DNA of 5,769 nucleotides from Oscillospiraceae bacterium (GCA_015067385.1 SVMP01000136.1:1-5769); one strand, 5' to 3'. Shown: positions 1 to 5,769, counted from the stretch's first letter. Program-made: numbers and translations. Notes: generated by a model not told the origin, from the sequence alone.

Positions 1-358
1 TGCCTGATTTTTCAGCAACTTCATTCATTTCACGAACAGCCTTGGTGTAAACACCTGCAGGTTTTTCGGAAAGAACATGAAGTCCGTTGTTGAAACCGTC
101 GATAGCGATCGTCGGGTGGAAATAGTGGGGGGTTGCGATAAGGATAGCGTCAACTTCGCCGGAACGGATGATTTCTTCGGAAGTTGCATATGTCTTAACT
201 TCGGGACCGAGCTTTTCGCTTGCCGCTGCAAGTTTATCGGGATCGATATCGCAGATAGCTGTTATTTTAACATTTTTAAGTCTGCCTGCGAGATAGTTTC
301 CGATATGACCGGAACCCATGTTACCAAGACCGATTATGCCTAAACGTACAAAATCCAT
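1..358 (-). CDS. Gfo/Idh/MocA-family NAD(P)-dependent oxidoreductase, N-terminal part (runs off left edge)
   Basis: Only the first 119 codons are present. The protein opens with a Rossmann nucleotide-binding fold: beta strand 1 (VRLGIIG) leads into the glycine-rich loop G10-L-G12-N-M-G15. The second strand ends in CDID (residues 36-39), and an acidic residue there usually favours NAD over NADP. ATPHYFHP (75-82) and the family signature EKP (98-100) follow; in this family the lysine (K99) lies near the cofactor and substrate. Members oxidise or reduce sugars, inositols and related polyols, but the substrate is set by the missing C-terminal alpha/beta domain, so no specific reaction can be named. 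The ATG at 358 has a good ribosome binding site (AAGAGGTG, 374-367) eight bases upstream. The gene lies 33 bases after glnS with no terminator between, so it may be the last or a later gene of the same operon. No signal peptide is seen, so it is probably cytoplasmic. Confidence 0.93.
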   Translation of the reverse strand, partial: MDFVRLGIIGLGNMGSGHIGNYLAGRLKNVKITAICDIDPDKLAAASEKLGPEVKTYATSEEIIRSGEVDAILIATPHYFHPTIAIDGFNNGLHVLSEKPAGVYTKAVREMNEVAEKSG

Positions 359-391
359 TTTTAAGCACCTCTTATAAAAATTTTTTATTTG

Positions 392-2038
392 TTAAGCCTT
401 ATAACTGTCTTTCAAGCTTACCGTAAGGTTGTAACTGTTTTCTTCTTTTGTATCTTTTACAAAATAACCTGTTCTTACAAACTGGAAATGATCTTCAGCC
501 TTTGCGTCTGCAAGCGCCGGTTCGAGTTTTACGTTTGAAAGTACAGTGTGAGAATCATGGTTTACATAGTCCATAATAGAAGAATTTTCAGGAATATCAA
601 ATACATTCTCAAGAGTGAAAAGTCTGTCGTAAAGATGAACGGTTGCATCTATAGCAGTCTCTCTTGAAAGCCAATGGATAGTTCCTTTGATCTTTCTTCC
701 GTCTGCGGGTACGCCTGCACCTGTTTCTTTGTCGCATGTACAGAGGATCTCAACGATATTGCCGTTTTCGTCCTTTACGATATCTTCATACTTAATGATG
801 TATGAGCCCATGAGTCTGACTTCTCCGCCGGGTTTGAGCCTGAAGAATTTCGGCGGCGGAACTTCCGCAAAGTCGCTTCTGTCAATATAAAGATGTTTCG
901 TGAACGGAACTTTTCTCGAGCCGGCTTCGGGATCCTGCGGATTGTTGGGAACGTCAAAATATTCTGTTTCGCCTTCGGGATAATTTGTTATCGTAACTTT
1001 GATAGGATCAAGTACCGCAATTCTTCTGAGGGCAGTAGTGTTGAGTTCTTCTCTGATACAATGTTCAAGAAGCTGAATATCAACAATGCTGTACGCTTTT
1101 GCAACGCCTGCTCTTTTTACAAAATCAAATATCGCAGAGGGGGTGTAACCTCTTCTTCTGAGAGCGCAAAGAGTGGGCATACGGGGGTCGTCCCAACCGT
1201 CAACGTGCTTTTCTTCAACAAGCTGACGAAGATAACGTTTACTCATTACAGTATACGTCATGTTCAGTCTTGCAAATTCCCACTGATGCGGTTTTTCTTC
1301 AAAATCGATATTGTCAACTACCCAGTTATAAAGAGGTCTGTGGTTCTCAAATTCGATGGAGCAAAGAGAATGTGTAATACCCTCAAGTGCATCCTGTATC
1401 GGATGTGCGTAGTCGTAAAGAGGATAGATGCACCATTTGTTGCCCTGTCTGTGATGAGAGGTGTGAACGATTCTGTAAATAGCGGGGTCTCTCATGTTCA
1501 TATTGGGCGATGCCATATCTATCTTTGCACGAAGAGTTTTTGCACCGTCGGGAAATTCTCCGTTTTTCATTCTTTCGAAAAGATCGAGGTTTTCTTCTAC
1601 GGAACGGTCTCTGTACGGGCTGTTTTTACCGGGTTCGGTAAGAGTTCCGCGGTACTGTTCCATTTCATCTTTCGAAAGATCGCAAACGTATGCCTTGCCT
1701 TCTTTTATGAGTTTGATGGCAAATTCATAGCATTTATCGAAATAGTCGGAACCGTAATAGATGCCGCCGTTGGGAACAGCGCCGAGCCATTTGAGGTCGT
1801 TTTCGATAGCTTCAACGTATTCGGTATCTTCTTTGACGGGGTTTGTGTCGTCAAAACGGAGATTGAATTCACCGCCGTATTTCTGCGCGGTAGACCAGTT
1901 TATCCAGATTGCTTTCGCGCTGCCGATATGAAGATAACCGTTCGGCTCGGGCGGAAAACGTGTATGAATATGCGTTGCTCTGCCTTCCGCAAGGTCGGAA
2001 TCTATAATTTCGTGAATAAAATTAGTCGTTTCTTCCAT
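392..2038 (-). CDS. glnS: Glutaminyl-tRNA synthetase (glutamine--tRNA ligase)
   Basis: Class I cytoplasmic aminoacyl-tRNA synthetase that joins glutamine to tRNA(Gln) using ATP. The 548 residues are close to the roughly 554 of E. coli GlnRS. The catalytic Rossmann domain begins with FPPEPNGYLHIGS (28-40), where the HIGH motif reads HIGS (37-40). Next come LRFDDTNPVKED (60-71) and YPLYDYAHP (205-213); D63 and Y208 align by offset with E. coli D66 and Y211, which contact tRNA/glutamine. The KMSKS loop is VMSKR (264-268), as in other GlnRS. Residues from about 340 to 530 form the two anticodon-binding beta-barrels. FPPEPNG and FDDTNP separate GlnRS from bacterial GluRS, which has APSPTG and EDTD. 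The gene starts 13 bases after gltX, and its ribosome binding site overlaps the gltX stop. Many Firmicutes lack GlnRS and make Gln-tRNA(Gln) with GatCAB; its presence here is consistent with the subset of Clostridia that carry it. Confidence 0.98.
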   Translation of the reverse strand: MEETTNFIHEIIDSDLAEGRATHIHTRFPPEPNGYLHIGSAKAIWINWSTAQKYGGEFNLRFDDTNPVKEDTEYVEAIENDLKWLGAVPNGGIYYGSDYFDKCYEFAIKLIKEGKAYVCDLSKDEMEQYRGTLTEPGKNSPYRDRSVEENLDLFERMKNGEFPDGAKTLRAKIDMASPNMNMRDPAIYRIVHTSHHRQGNKWCIYPLYDYAHPIQDALEGITHSLCSIEFENHRPLYNWVVDNIDFEEKPHQWEFARLNMTYTVMSKRYLRQLVEEKHVDGWDDPRMPTLCALRRRGYTPSAIFDFVKRAGVAKAYSIVDIQLLEHCIREELNTTALRRIAVLDPIKVTITNYPEGETEYFDVPNNPQDPEAGSRKVPFTKHLYIDRSDFAEVPPPKFFRLKPGGEVRLMGSYIIKYEDIVKDENGNIVEILCTCDKETGAGVPADGRKIKGTIHWLSRETAIDATVHLYDRLFTLENVFDIPENSSIMDYVNHDSHTVLSNVKLEPALADAKAEDHFQFVRTGYFVKDTKEENSYNLTVSLKDSYKA

Positions 2039-2048
2039 ATAATTTATG

Positions 2049-2054
2049 TCCTTA
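2049..2054 (-). promoter_or_regulatory. glnS ribosome binding site overlapping the gltX stop codon
   Basis: On the minus strand the bases read TAAGGA: the TAA is the gltX stop and its last two bases form the AAGGA Shine-Dalgarno core. The core ends ten bases before the glnS ATG at 2038. This arrangement suits translational coupling, with ribosomes finishing gltX feeding initiation on glnS. The coupling itself is inferred. Confidence 0.75.
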
Positions 2055-3704
2055 ACCTTTTATAGAATCGATGCATTTTTTAAGTCTGTTTGTCATTTCG
2101 TCTTTTCCGAGAATACGGATAACGGCAAAGGTATCAGGAGATACCTGCTTACCGGTAAGCGCAACTCTCAGCATCATTGCGATATCTCCGACATGACCTT
2201 TGAACGCATCGGGGTTTTTCTTGTACTCTTTTGTATCAGCGGCAAAACCTATTGATGTTGCAACTGTCTTGAGTTTTTCAAACCATTGCTGCTGATCGTC
2301 ATTTTCGCTGTAAACGGAAGGATACTGTTCAAGAACAGCAACAATATCTTCTTTTGCCAAATTTTCGGGGAAACAGTATTCGGGTTCAAAGAGCTCATTG
2401 TAGAAAAAACCCATATAGTCCTTGATTTCTTTCCAGAGACCGAAGTCTTTTCTCGGCTTTGTACCGCCTCTGCCTATAGAAAGGATGTCTTTTGCGTATT
2501 GCGGATCCTTTGTTAAAACAGCGTAGAAATCGGGATCATACTCTTTTGTCCATGCCGCAACGTTTTCATAGACAGTCTCTGCATCCATTCTTGAAACAAC
2601 ATCTTTACATACATCGTAAAGCTTTTCAAAGTCGAACAGAGGACCTGATACGCCCATTTTCTTGAAGGAGAACGGAAATTCGTTTTTATCGGCTGTCGGA
2701 TTTGCTCTTCTCCAATCTTCAAAGTTTGAGTTGAGAAGAGTGAGAACGTATTCGATAAGACCGTCCTGCGGATAACCTTCTCTAAGGAACATCGCAACGT
2801 CTGCTTCGGGGTCTTTTCTCTTCGAGATCTTTCTCTTTGAGCCATCGTCAAGTTTCATTATGTTTGCCGTATGGCAGAAAACAGGACGTTTGAACCCGAG
2901 AGCCGCAAACAGTTCAACATGCCAGGGGAGAGTTGCAAGCCACTCTTCGCCTCTGACGACGTGTGTTGTTCTCATAAGGTGGTCGTCGATAGCGTGAGCA
3001 AAATGATAGGGGGGAGTTCCGTCTGATTTGAGAATGATAAAGTCCTGATTATTCTGAGGAAATTCGAGATCTCCCTTTATAGCGTCCGTGAGCTTAACTC
3101 TCTTTGAGGGATCACCTGTTGAACGAAGACGTATAACGAATGGCTTGTTTTCAGCAAGAGCTTTTTCAATGTCTTCAAGTTCGGCATCTCTCCAAACAGC
3201 CCATTTACCGTAGTATCCGGGATTTTCACCTGCTGCTTCCTGTTCGTTTCTGATCTTTTCGATCTCTGTATCGGTACAGAAACAGGGATACGCTTTTCCT
3301 TCCGCAATAAGTTTTTTTGCGAATGTCTGGTATATCTCGGTTCTTTCGCTCTGTCTGTACGGACCGTAGTTGCCGCTGTCTCCGCCGCTTACAGCACCTT
3401 CATCAAATTTGATGCCGTATTTTTCAAACATTGTTATAAAGAGGTCTGCAGCACCGGAAACTTCACGTTTTGAGTCTGTGTCTTCAATTCTTAAATAGAA
3501 AACACCGTTCGACAAATGTGCGGTTCTTTCGTCTGCAACAGCTCCGTAAAGAGCGCCGATGTGAAGATATCCTGTGGGGCTGGGGGCAATACGTGTTACC
3601 CTTGCACCTTCGGGAAGATCTCTCATGGGGTATTTTTCTTCGTAATATTCAGTAGTTTTTGTGATTTGCGGAAAAAGAAGCTCCGCAAGTTTTAAATTGT
3701 CCAT
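2052..3704 (-). CDS. gltX: Glutamyl-tRNA synthetase, long clostridial type (glutamate--tRNA ligase)
   Basis: Class I cytoplasmic synthetase that attaches glutamate to tRNA(Glu). Its 550 residues exceed the 470-500 of E. coli-type GluRS. The extra length is partly an N-terminal extension of about 35 residues (LAELLFPQITKT onward) before the catalytic domain; I recall this layout as typical of clostridial GluRS. The active site shows TRIAPSPTGYLHIG (37-50, HIGH motif as HIGA), LRIEDTD (71-77), VVRGEEW (249-255) and a KMSKS loop in the form KISKR (292-296) followed by KDPEA. The C-terminal part (from about 350) is the helical anticodon-binding region. The zinc-site pair C141-x-C143 remains, but the positions of the other two ligands in E. 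coli hold W168 and V170, so zinc is probably not bound. The ATG at 3704 has AAAGGAA at 3717-3711, six bases upstream. It sits between the DUF1349 gene (39-base gap) and glnS (13-base gap). Whether it discriminates tRNA(Glu) from tRNA(Gln) cannot be judged by eye. Confidence 0.97.
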   Translation of the reverse strand: MDNLKLAELLFPQITKTTEYYEEKYPMRDLPEGARVTRIAPSPTGYLHIGALYGAVADERTAHLSNGVFYLRIEDTDSKREVSGAADLFITMFEKYGIKFDEGAVSGGDSGNYGPYRQSERTEIYQTFAKKLIAEGKAYPCFCTDTEIEKIRNEQEAAGENPGYYGKWAVWRDAELEDIEKALAENKPFVIRLRSTGDPSKRVKLTDAIKGDLEFPQNNQDFIILKSDGTPPYHFAHAIDDHLMRTTHVVRGEEWLATLPWHVELFAALGFKRPVFCHTANIMKLDDGSKRKISKRKDPEADVAMFLREGYPQDGLIEYVLTLLNSNFEDWRRANPTADKNEFPFSFKKMGVSGPLFDFEKLYDVCKDVVSRMDAETVYENVAAWTKEYDPDFYAVLTKDPQYAKDILSIGRGGTKPRKDFGLWKEIKDYMGFFYNELFEPEYCFPENLAKEDIVAVLEQYPSVYSENDDQQQWFEKLKTVATSIGFAADTKEYKKNPDAFKGHVGDIAMMLRVALTGKQVSPDTFAVIRILGKDEMTNRLKKCIDSIKG

Positions 3705-3743
3705 CTTAGGTTCCTTTATAATATAGTTACGGTTGTTTATTGA

Positions 3744-4376
3744 TTAAAATTCGTCAAGAGCACCTTCTTCAATGCTTTCAACGGATATGTTTTCAATTTC
3801 AAATGTATAGTAGTGCATTACAGCATCGCCTTCACCGTTCGGAGACTGAGCCATCATGCCGACCTGGATCTTTTCGGGTGCGTTGAGACGGAAATAACGT
3901 ATGAGACGTTTATGCTTATCGTCGGGAGAATAATACATTCCGAATGTGTTGCCTTTTCTTACAAAATAAAGGCGAACGTTTTTCCATGAGTATGTTTCGC
4001 CGATCGCTCTGTCTGACCAACCGTCAACTGTTACAGAGCTGATAAGTGAATTTGTGCCTGTCTCCGATTTTTCAAATCCGACTTTTGCCCAGTTGTCATC
4101 ATCGATTCTGACCATGATCGTCGCAGAGTCGCCCTCATATTTGAAGTCGTGGTCAACATGTGCTCTTACTATAAAGTCGCCCTCTGCTTCAATATACATA
4201 TAGATAGCGTTTGCACGGTCTTTTTTGCCGTCGGGATCGTGATAAAAGCTTGTTTGTTCTTCGGGAATGAGAGAGATACCGTCTTCCTTCGTGAAAAGAA
4301 CGGCGCTGTCGTCATCCTCGTCTACGTTAAGATACTTGAAATTACTTTTTTTGAAGTTTGCAAGAAGGTTTTTCAT
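3744..4376 (-). CDS. DUF1349-family protein (concanavalin A-like fold), function unknown
   Basis: A 210-residue protein that I recognise as DUF1349, a family with a concanavalin A-like beta-sandwich fold related to the yeast Ree1 'regulation of enolase' group. The supporting pattern is AEGDFIVRAHV (64-74), a central ATIMVRIDDDNWAKVGFE (85-102), a Ser/Thr-Val-rich strand with DGWSD (118-122), the WKNVRLYFVRKGNTFGMYYSPD stretch starting at 131, and GMMAQSPNGEG (173-183) near the end. There is no signal peptide, lipobox or membrane segment, so it should be cytoplasmic. The N-terminus (to about 40) and the tail after 198 are acidic and less conserved-looking. The family has no agreed biochemical activity; carbohydrate binding is suggested only by its fold. 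The ATG at 4376 follows a strong site, AAGGAGAGG (4390-4382). It is the first gene downstream of a consensus promoter and 39 bases ahead of gltX, so it probably leads that transcript; a functional link to the synthetases is not shown. Confidence 0.88.
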   Translation of the reverse strand: MKNLLANFKKSNFKYLNVDEDDDSAVLFTKEDGISLIPEEQTSFYHDPDGKKDRANAIYMYIEAEGDFIVRAHVDHDFKYEGDSATIMVRIDDDNWAKVGFEKSETGTNSLISSVTVDGWSDRAIGETYSWKNVRLYFVRKGNTFGMYYSPDDKHKRLIRYFRLNAPEKIQVGMMAQSPNGEGDAVMHYYTFEIENISVESIEEGALDEF

Positions 4377-4431
4377 TGTTACCTCTCCTTACTGTTAATG
4401 AAAGATTGTATATTTTTCTTGATTTTTACCA

Positions 4432-4452
4432 ATATAAATATAGTATTTATAT
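4432..4452. repeat. Perfect 9-bp inverted repeat at the predicted start of leftward transcription (candidate operator)
   Basis: The arms are ATATAAATA (4432-4440) and TATTTATAT (4444-4452), separated by three bases (TAG). The symmetry stops at 4431/4453. The repeat covers roughly +2 to +23 of the predicted leftward transcript. That is where a repressor site would block initiation, and it could also fold as an A/U-only 5' hairpin in the mRNA. The whole spacer is A/T-rich, so chance symmetry is more likely than in balanced sequence, and no regulator can be named. Confidence 0.5.
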
Positions 4453-4459
4453 CAACTTA

Positions 4460-4465
4460 TATAAT
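4460..4465 (+). promoter_or_regulatory. Candidate -10 box for rightward lnt transcription, overlapping the leftward -10
   Basis: A perfect TATAAT lies on the plus strand, shifted by one base from the leftward TATTAT (4466-4461). No recognisable -35 box lies 16-18 bases upstream (around 4436-4443, all A/T), and no extended -10 TGn motif is present. If used, it would start transcription near 4472 and give lnt a leader of about 90 bases. No better rightward promoter is visible in the spacer; CATAAT at 4491-4496 is a weaker alternative, also without a -35 box. Confidence 0.35.
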
Positions 4466-4489
4466 ACAATTTTTGCTCGGTTTTGTCAA
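4461..4489 (-). promoter_or_regulatory. Vegetative (SigA/sigma-70) promoter for the leftward DUF1349-gltX-glnS cluster
   Basis: The minus strand carries a perfect -35 box TTGACA (4489-4484), a spacer of exactly 17 bases (4483-4467) and a -10 box TATTAT (4466-4461), one mismatch from TATAAT. Transcription would start near 4454, giving a leader of about 78 bases before the DUF1349 ATG. The near-ideal boxes and spacing suggest strong constitutive expression unless a regulator intervenes. It is the only convincing promoter found upstream of the cluster; the 39-, 13- and 33-base gaps contain none of similar quality. Confidence 0.85.
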
Positions 4490-4540
4490 GCATAATGTGT
4501 AACAAAAATGTGAAGTTTTGTGCCTGCGAGTCTATTTGAG

Positions 4541-4547
4541 AGGAGGG
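4541..4547 (+). promoter_or_regulatory. lnt ribosome binding site with long spacing
   Basis: AGGAGGG is a very strong Shine-Dalgarno sequence, but 14 bases separate it from the ATG at 4562, longer than the usual 5-10. The codons between them are not normal start codons, and the in-frame GTG at 4520 lies upstream of the site, so 4562 remains the best start. Confidence 0.65.
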
Positions 4548-4561
4548 AGATCCGAGTTTTT

Positions 4562-5769
4562 ATGTATAATATAGTATGCGTTCTTGTTTCAGGCATTCTT
4601 TGCGCTTTTTCCGGAGGGGCTGAAGAATATGCTTTTCTGGTCTTTCTTGCCCCTTCTGTTTTTTTCTTCGTATGTAAAAGATCTCCCGAAAATGCGCCGA
4701 AATATTCGTTTTTTTACGGTTGCGCTCTTTGGGGCGGTTCATGCCTTTTTCTTTTTGAGCTTTTCAAAAACGGTTATTTACCGTCCTTTCTTTTAACATT
4801 CATCGCTTTTCTTTTGCTCTCTGTTCTCGGCGGACTTGTCTTTTTCTTCGGCTTTCTTGTTTTTCGCTTGATGTATAGGGCGGGCTTTCCGTTTATTTTT
4901 TCTGTTTCGTGTGCGTATCTTCTTTCCGAGACATTGCCGCTGCTTTTCGGCCCGTTCAGTTTTCCGTGGACAAGCCTTTCGTCTTTCGCGGCGTGCTATC
5001 CACCGTTTTTACAGATAGCTTCTTTCTGCGGTTCTGCCTCGGTTACTCTTCTGATCGTTATTATAAATGCATTTTGCGCTTCCTCTGTTTTTTATTCGAA
5101 TAACAGAAAATATTCTCTTTTTCTTTTTACGTGCGCTGTCTTTGTTTTTGTTTCAAATACATCTTTCGGAATTTGTAAGTTGAATGTTGAAAGCGAAAAT
5201 GAAAAAATATCGGTTGCTGTTGTTCAGGGCAATCTGTCGGACAGACAAAAGTGGTCTGTCAATAAAAAAGACACGCTTTTTCTGTATTCCGAACTTATTC
5301 ATCTTATTGTAAAAGAAGAAGCTCCGTCAATAATTATTCTTCCCGAAACAGCATACCCATGGATCGATGTTACTGCCTTTTCGGATATTGCACGGGACAC
5401 TCAAACCGTTATCGTATTCGGATCTTTTGATTCCTGCGGGAAAAAGATTTATAATTCGGCAACAGTTGCTTTCCCCGACGGAAAAACCGCTTCGTTCGGA
5501 AAACGACACCTTGTTCCTTTCGGGGAATACGACCCGACAGGTCTCTTAAATAATGAGCTTATGGGAAATTTATCTTGTGGAAACAGGGGAGGGGTTATAG
5601 ATACTCCGATCGGTAAGCTCGGTTTTCTCATCTGCTTTGAATCTCTTTTTTCTTATTTGGACAGACAAAATACATCCGACGGTGCAGAGTTGACGGTTGT
5701 TTTAACGAATGACTCATGGTTCGGAGATTCTTCTGCGCTTTACAGACATCTTTGCCATTCCGAACCATA
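4562..5769 (+). CDS. lnt: Apolipoprotein N-acyltransferase, C-terminus cut by the right edge
   Basis: Membrane enzyme that transfers a third acyl chain from phospholipid to the N-terminal cysteine of lipoproteins after Lgt and Lsp have acted. The reading frame stays open for 402 codons to the window end. Residues 1 to about 205 are strongly hydrophobic with about six or seven membrane segments, roughly 3-18, 23-38, 48-68, 75-104, 110-130, 152-175 and 184-203. From about 216 a carbon-nitrogen hydrolase (nitrilase-like) domain follows: VAVVQGNL (218-225), ILPETAYP (259-266), FGKRHLVPFGEY (312-323), LICFES (356-361) and LTNDSWFG (381-388). The Glu-Lys-Cys triad is E262, K314 and C358, matching E. 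coli E267, K335 and C387. W231, E322 and E360 match other essential E. coli residues (W237, E343, E389), while E. coli Y388 is F359 here. About 100 residues are probably missing, judged from the roughly 512 of E. coli Lnt. It is transcribed divergently from the synthetase cluster. Confidence 0.95.
   Translation, partial: MYNIVCVLVSGILCAFSGGAEEYAFLVFLAPSVFFFVCKRSPENAPKYSFFYGCALWGGSCLFLFELFKNGYLPSFLLTFIAFLLLSVLGGLVFFFGFLVFRLMYRAGFPFIFSVSCAYLLSETLPLLFGPFSFPWTSLSSFAACYPPFLQIASFCGSASVTLLIVIINAFCASSVFYSNNRKYSLFLFTCAVFVFVSNTSFGICKLNVESENEKISVAVVQGNLSDRQKWSVNKKDTLFLYSELIHLIVKEEAPSIIILPETAYPWIDVTAFSDIARDTQTVIVFGSFDSCGKKIYNSATVAFPDGKTASFGKRHLVPFGEYDPTGLLNNELMGNLSCGNRGGVIDTPIGKLGFLICFESLFSYLDRQNTSDGAELTVVLTNDSWFGDSSALYRHLCHSEP
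5233..5260. repeat. Short palindromic cluster inside lnt (TCTGTC/GACAGA)
   Basis: TCTGTC (5233-5238) and GACAGA (5240-5245) form a palindrome around one G. GACAGAC (5240-5246) can also pair with GTCTGTC (5254-5260) across seven bases. It falls within codons 224-233 of lnt, at the start of the catalytic domain. The symmetry is real, but a coding sequence can produce it by chance and no function is claimed. Confidence 0.3.

Noticed and set aside
77..343. An 88-codon plus-strand open frame inside the partial oxidoreductase.
   Set aside because: The minus strand reads a clear Rossmann fold with GLGNMG and EKP signatures through the same bases, so this is a shadow.
376..386. A5T6 tract between glnS and the oxidoreductase as a terminator.
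   Set aside because: It has no GC-rich stem, so it does not resemble an intrinsic terminator; it is simply an A/T tract in a short spacer.
893..2065. A 390-codon open frame on the plus strand, antisense to most of glnS.
   Set aside because: The opposite strand encodes a full-length GlnRS with all family motifs. The antisense translation is rich in Phe, Val and Cys without recognisable motifs, as expected for a shadow frame, and no ribosome binding site of note precedes it.
3705..3743. A separate promoter for gltX (TATATT/TATTAT-like bases near its ribosome binding site).
   Set aside because: No acceptable -35 box lies 16-18 bases upstream; the nearest TTGACG is about 26 bases away, and the A/T-rich matches are expected by composition.
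4149..4502. A 117-codon plus-strand open frame covering the DUF1349 start and the divergent spacer.
   Set aside because: It runs antisense to the DUF1349 coding region and through the predicted promoter; its hydrophobic tail comes from A/T-rich non-coding sequence.
4520..4522. GTG as an alternative, upstream in-frame start for lnt.
   Set aside because: The only strong ribosome binding site (4541-4547) lies downstream of it, and the added residues would be charged and unlike a membrane-protein start.
4584..4796. A 70-codon hydrophobic plus-strand open frame near the start of lnt.
   Set aside because: It overlaps the lnt frame out of register. The lnt frame continues for 402 codons with the full nitrilase-domain motifs, so the short frame is spurious.
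5239..5670. Direct repeat GGACAGACAAAA at 5239-5250 and 5659-5670.
   Set aside because: Both copies are in the same lnt reading frame and encode the same Asp-Arg-Gln tripeptide, exactly 140 codons apart; shared codon choice explains them.
1..5769. tRNA or rRNA genes, CRISPR arrays, insertion sequences, phage or toxin-antitoxin genes.
   Set aside because: Reading both strands showed no such structures; nearly all of the sequence is accounted for by five protein genes and short spacers.

Overview
The window looks like chromosomal DNA from a member of the Clostridia, probably an uncultured gut-type Oscillospirales or related lineage. The evidence is a glutamyl-tRNA synthetase of the long (~550 residue) clostridial type, A/T-rich intergenic spacers, strong AGGAG-type ribosome binding sites, TAA stops on all three complete genes, and a consensus SigA-type promoter. 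This assignment is by recognition only; no database was searched.

Layout: about four fifths of the window is one leftward gene cluster. In transcription order it holds a cytoplasmic DUF1349 (concanavalin A-like fold) protein (4376-3744), glutamyl-tRNA synthetase gltX (3704-2052), glutaminyl-tRNA synthetase glnS (2038-392), and the first 119 codons of a Gfo/Idh/MocA-family NAD(P)-dependent oxidoreductase (358 to beyond the left edge). The gaps are 39, 13 and 33 bases, and none contains a GC-rich hairpin followed by a T run, so co-transcription is likely. The glnS ribosome binding site is built over the gltX stop codon, which ties those two genes most tightly.

A 185-base divergent spacer (4377-4561) separates this cluster from a rightward gene, apolipoprotein N-acyltransferase (lnt), whose C-terminal end runs off the right edge. 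The spacer holds a near-perfect leftward promoter (TTGACA, 17 bases, TATTAT), a perfect TATAAT on the opposite strand overlapping that -10 box, and a perfect 9-bp inverted repeat where leftward transcription should start. No T-box leader is visible, although such leaders are common on aminoacyl-tRNA synthetase operons in this phylum.

The two synthetases supply Glu-tRNA(Glu) and Gln-tRNA(Gln), so the organism can charge tRNA(Gln) directly and not only by GatCAB transamidation. The roles of the DUF1349 protein and the oxidoreductase in this cluster are unknown. No clearly novel system is evident; the most notable points are the divergent promoter architecture and the DUF1349 gene at the head of a synthetase operon.
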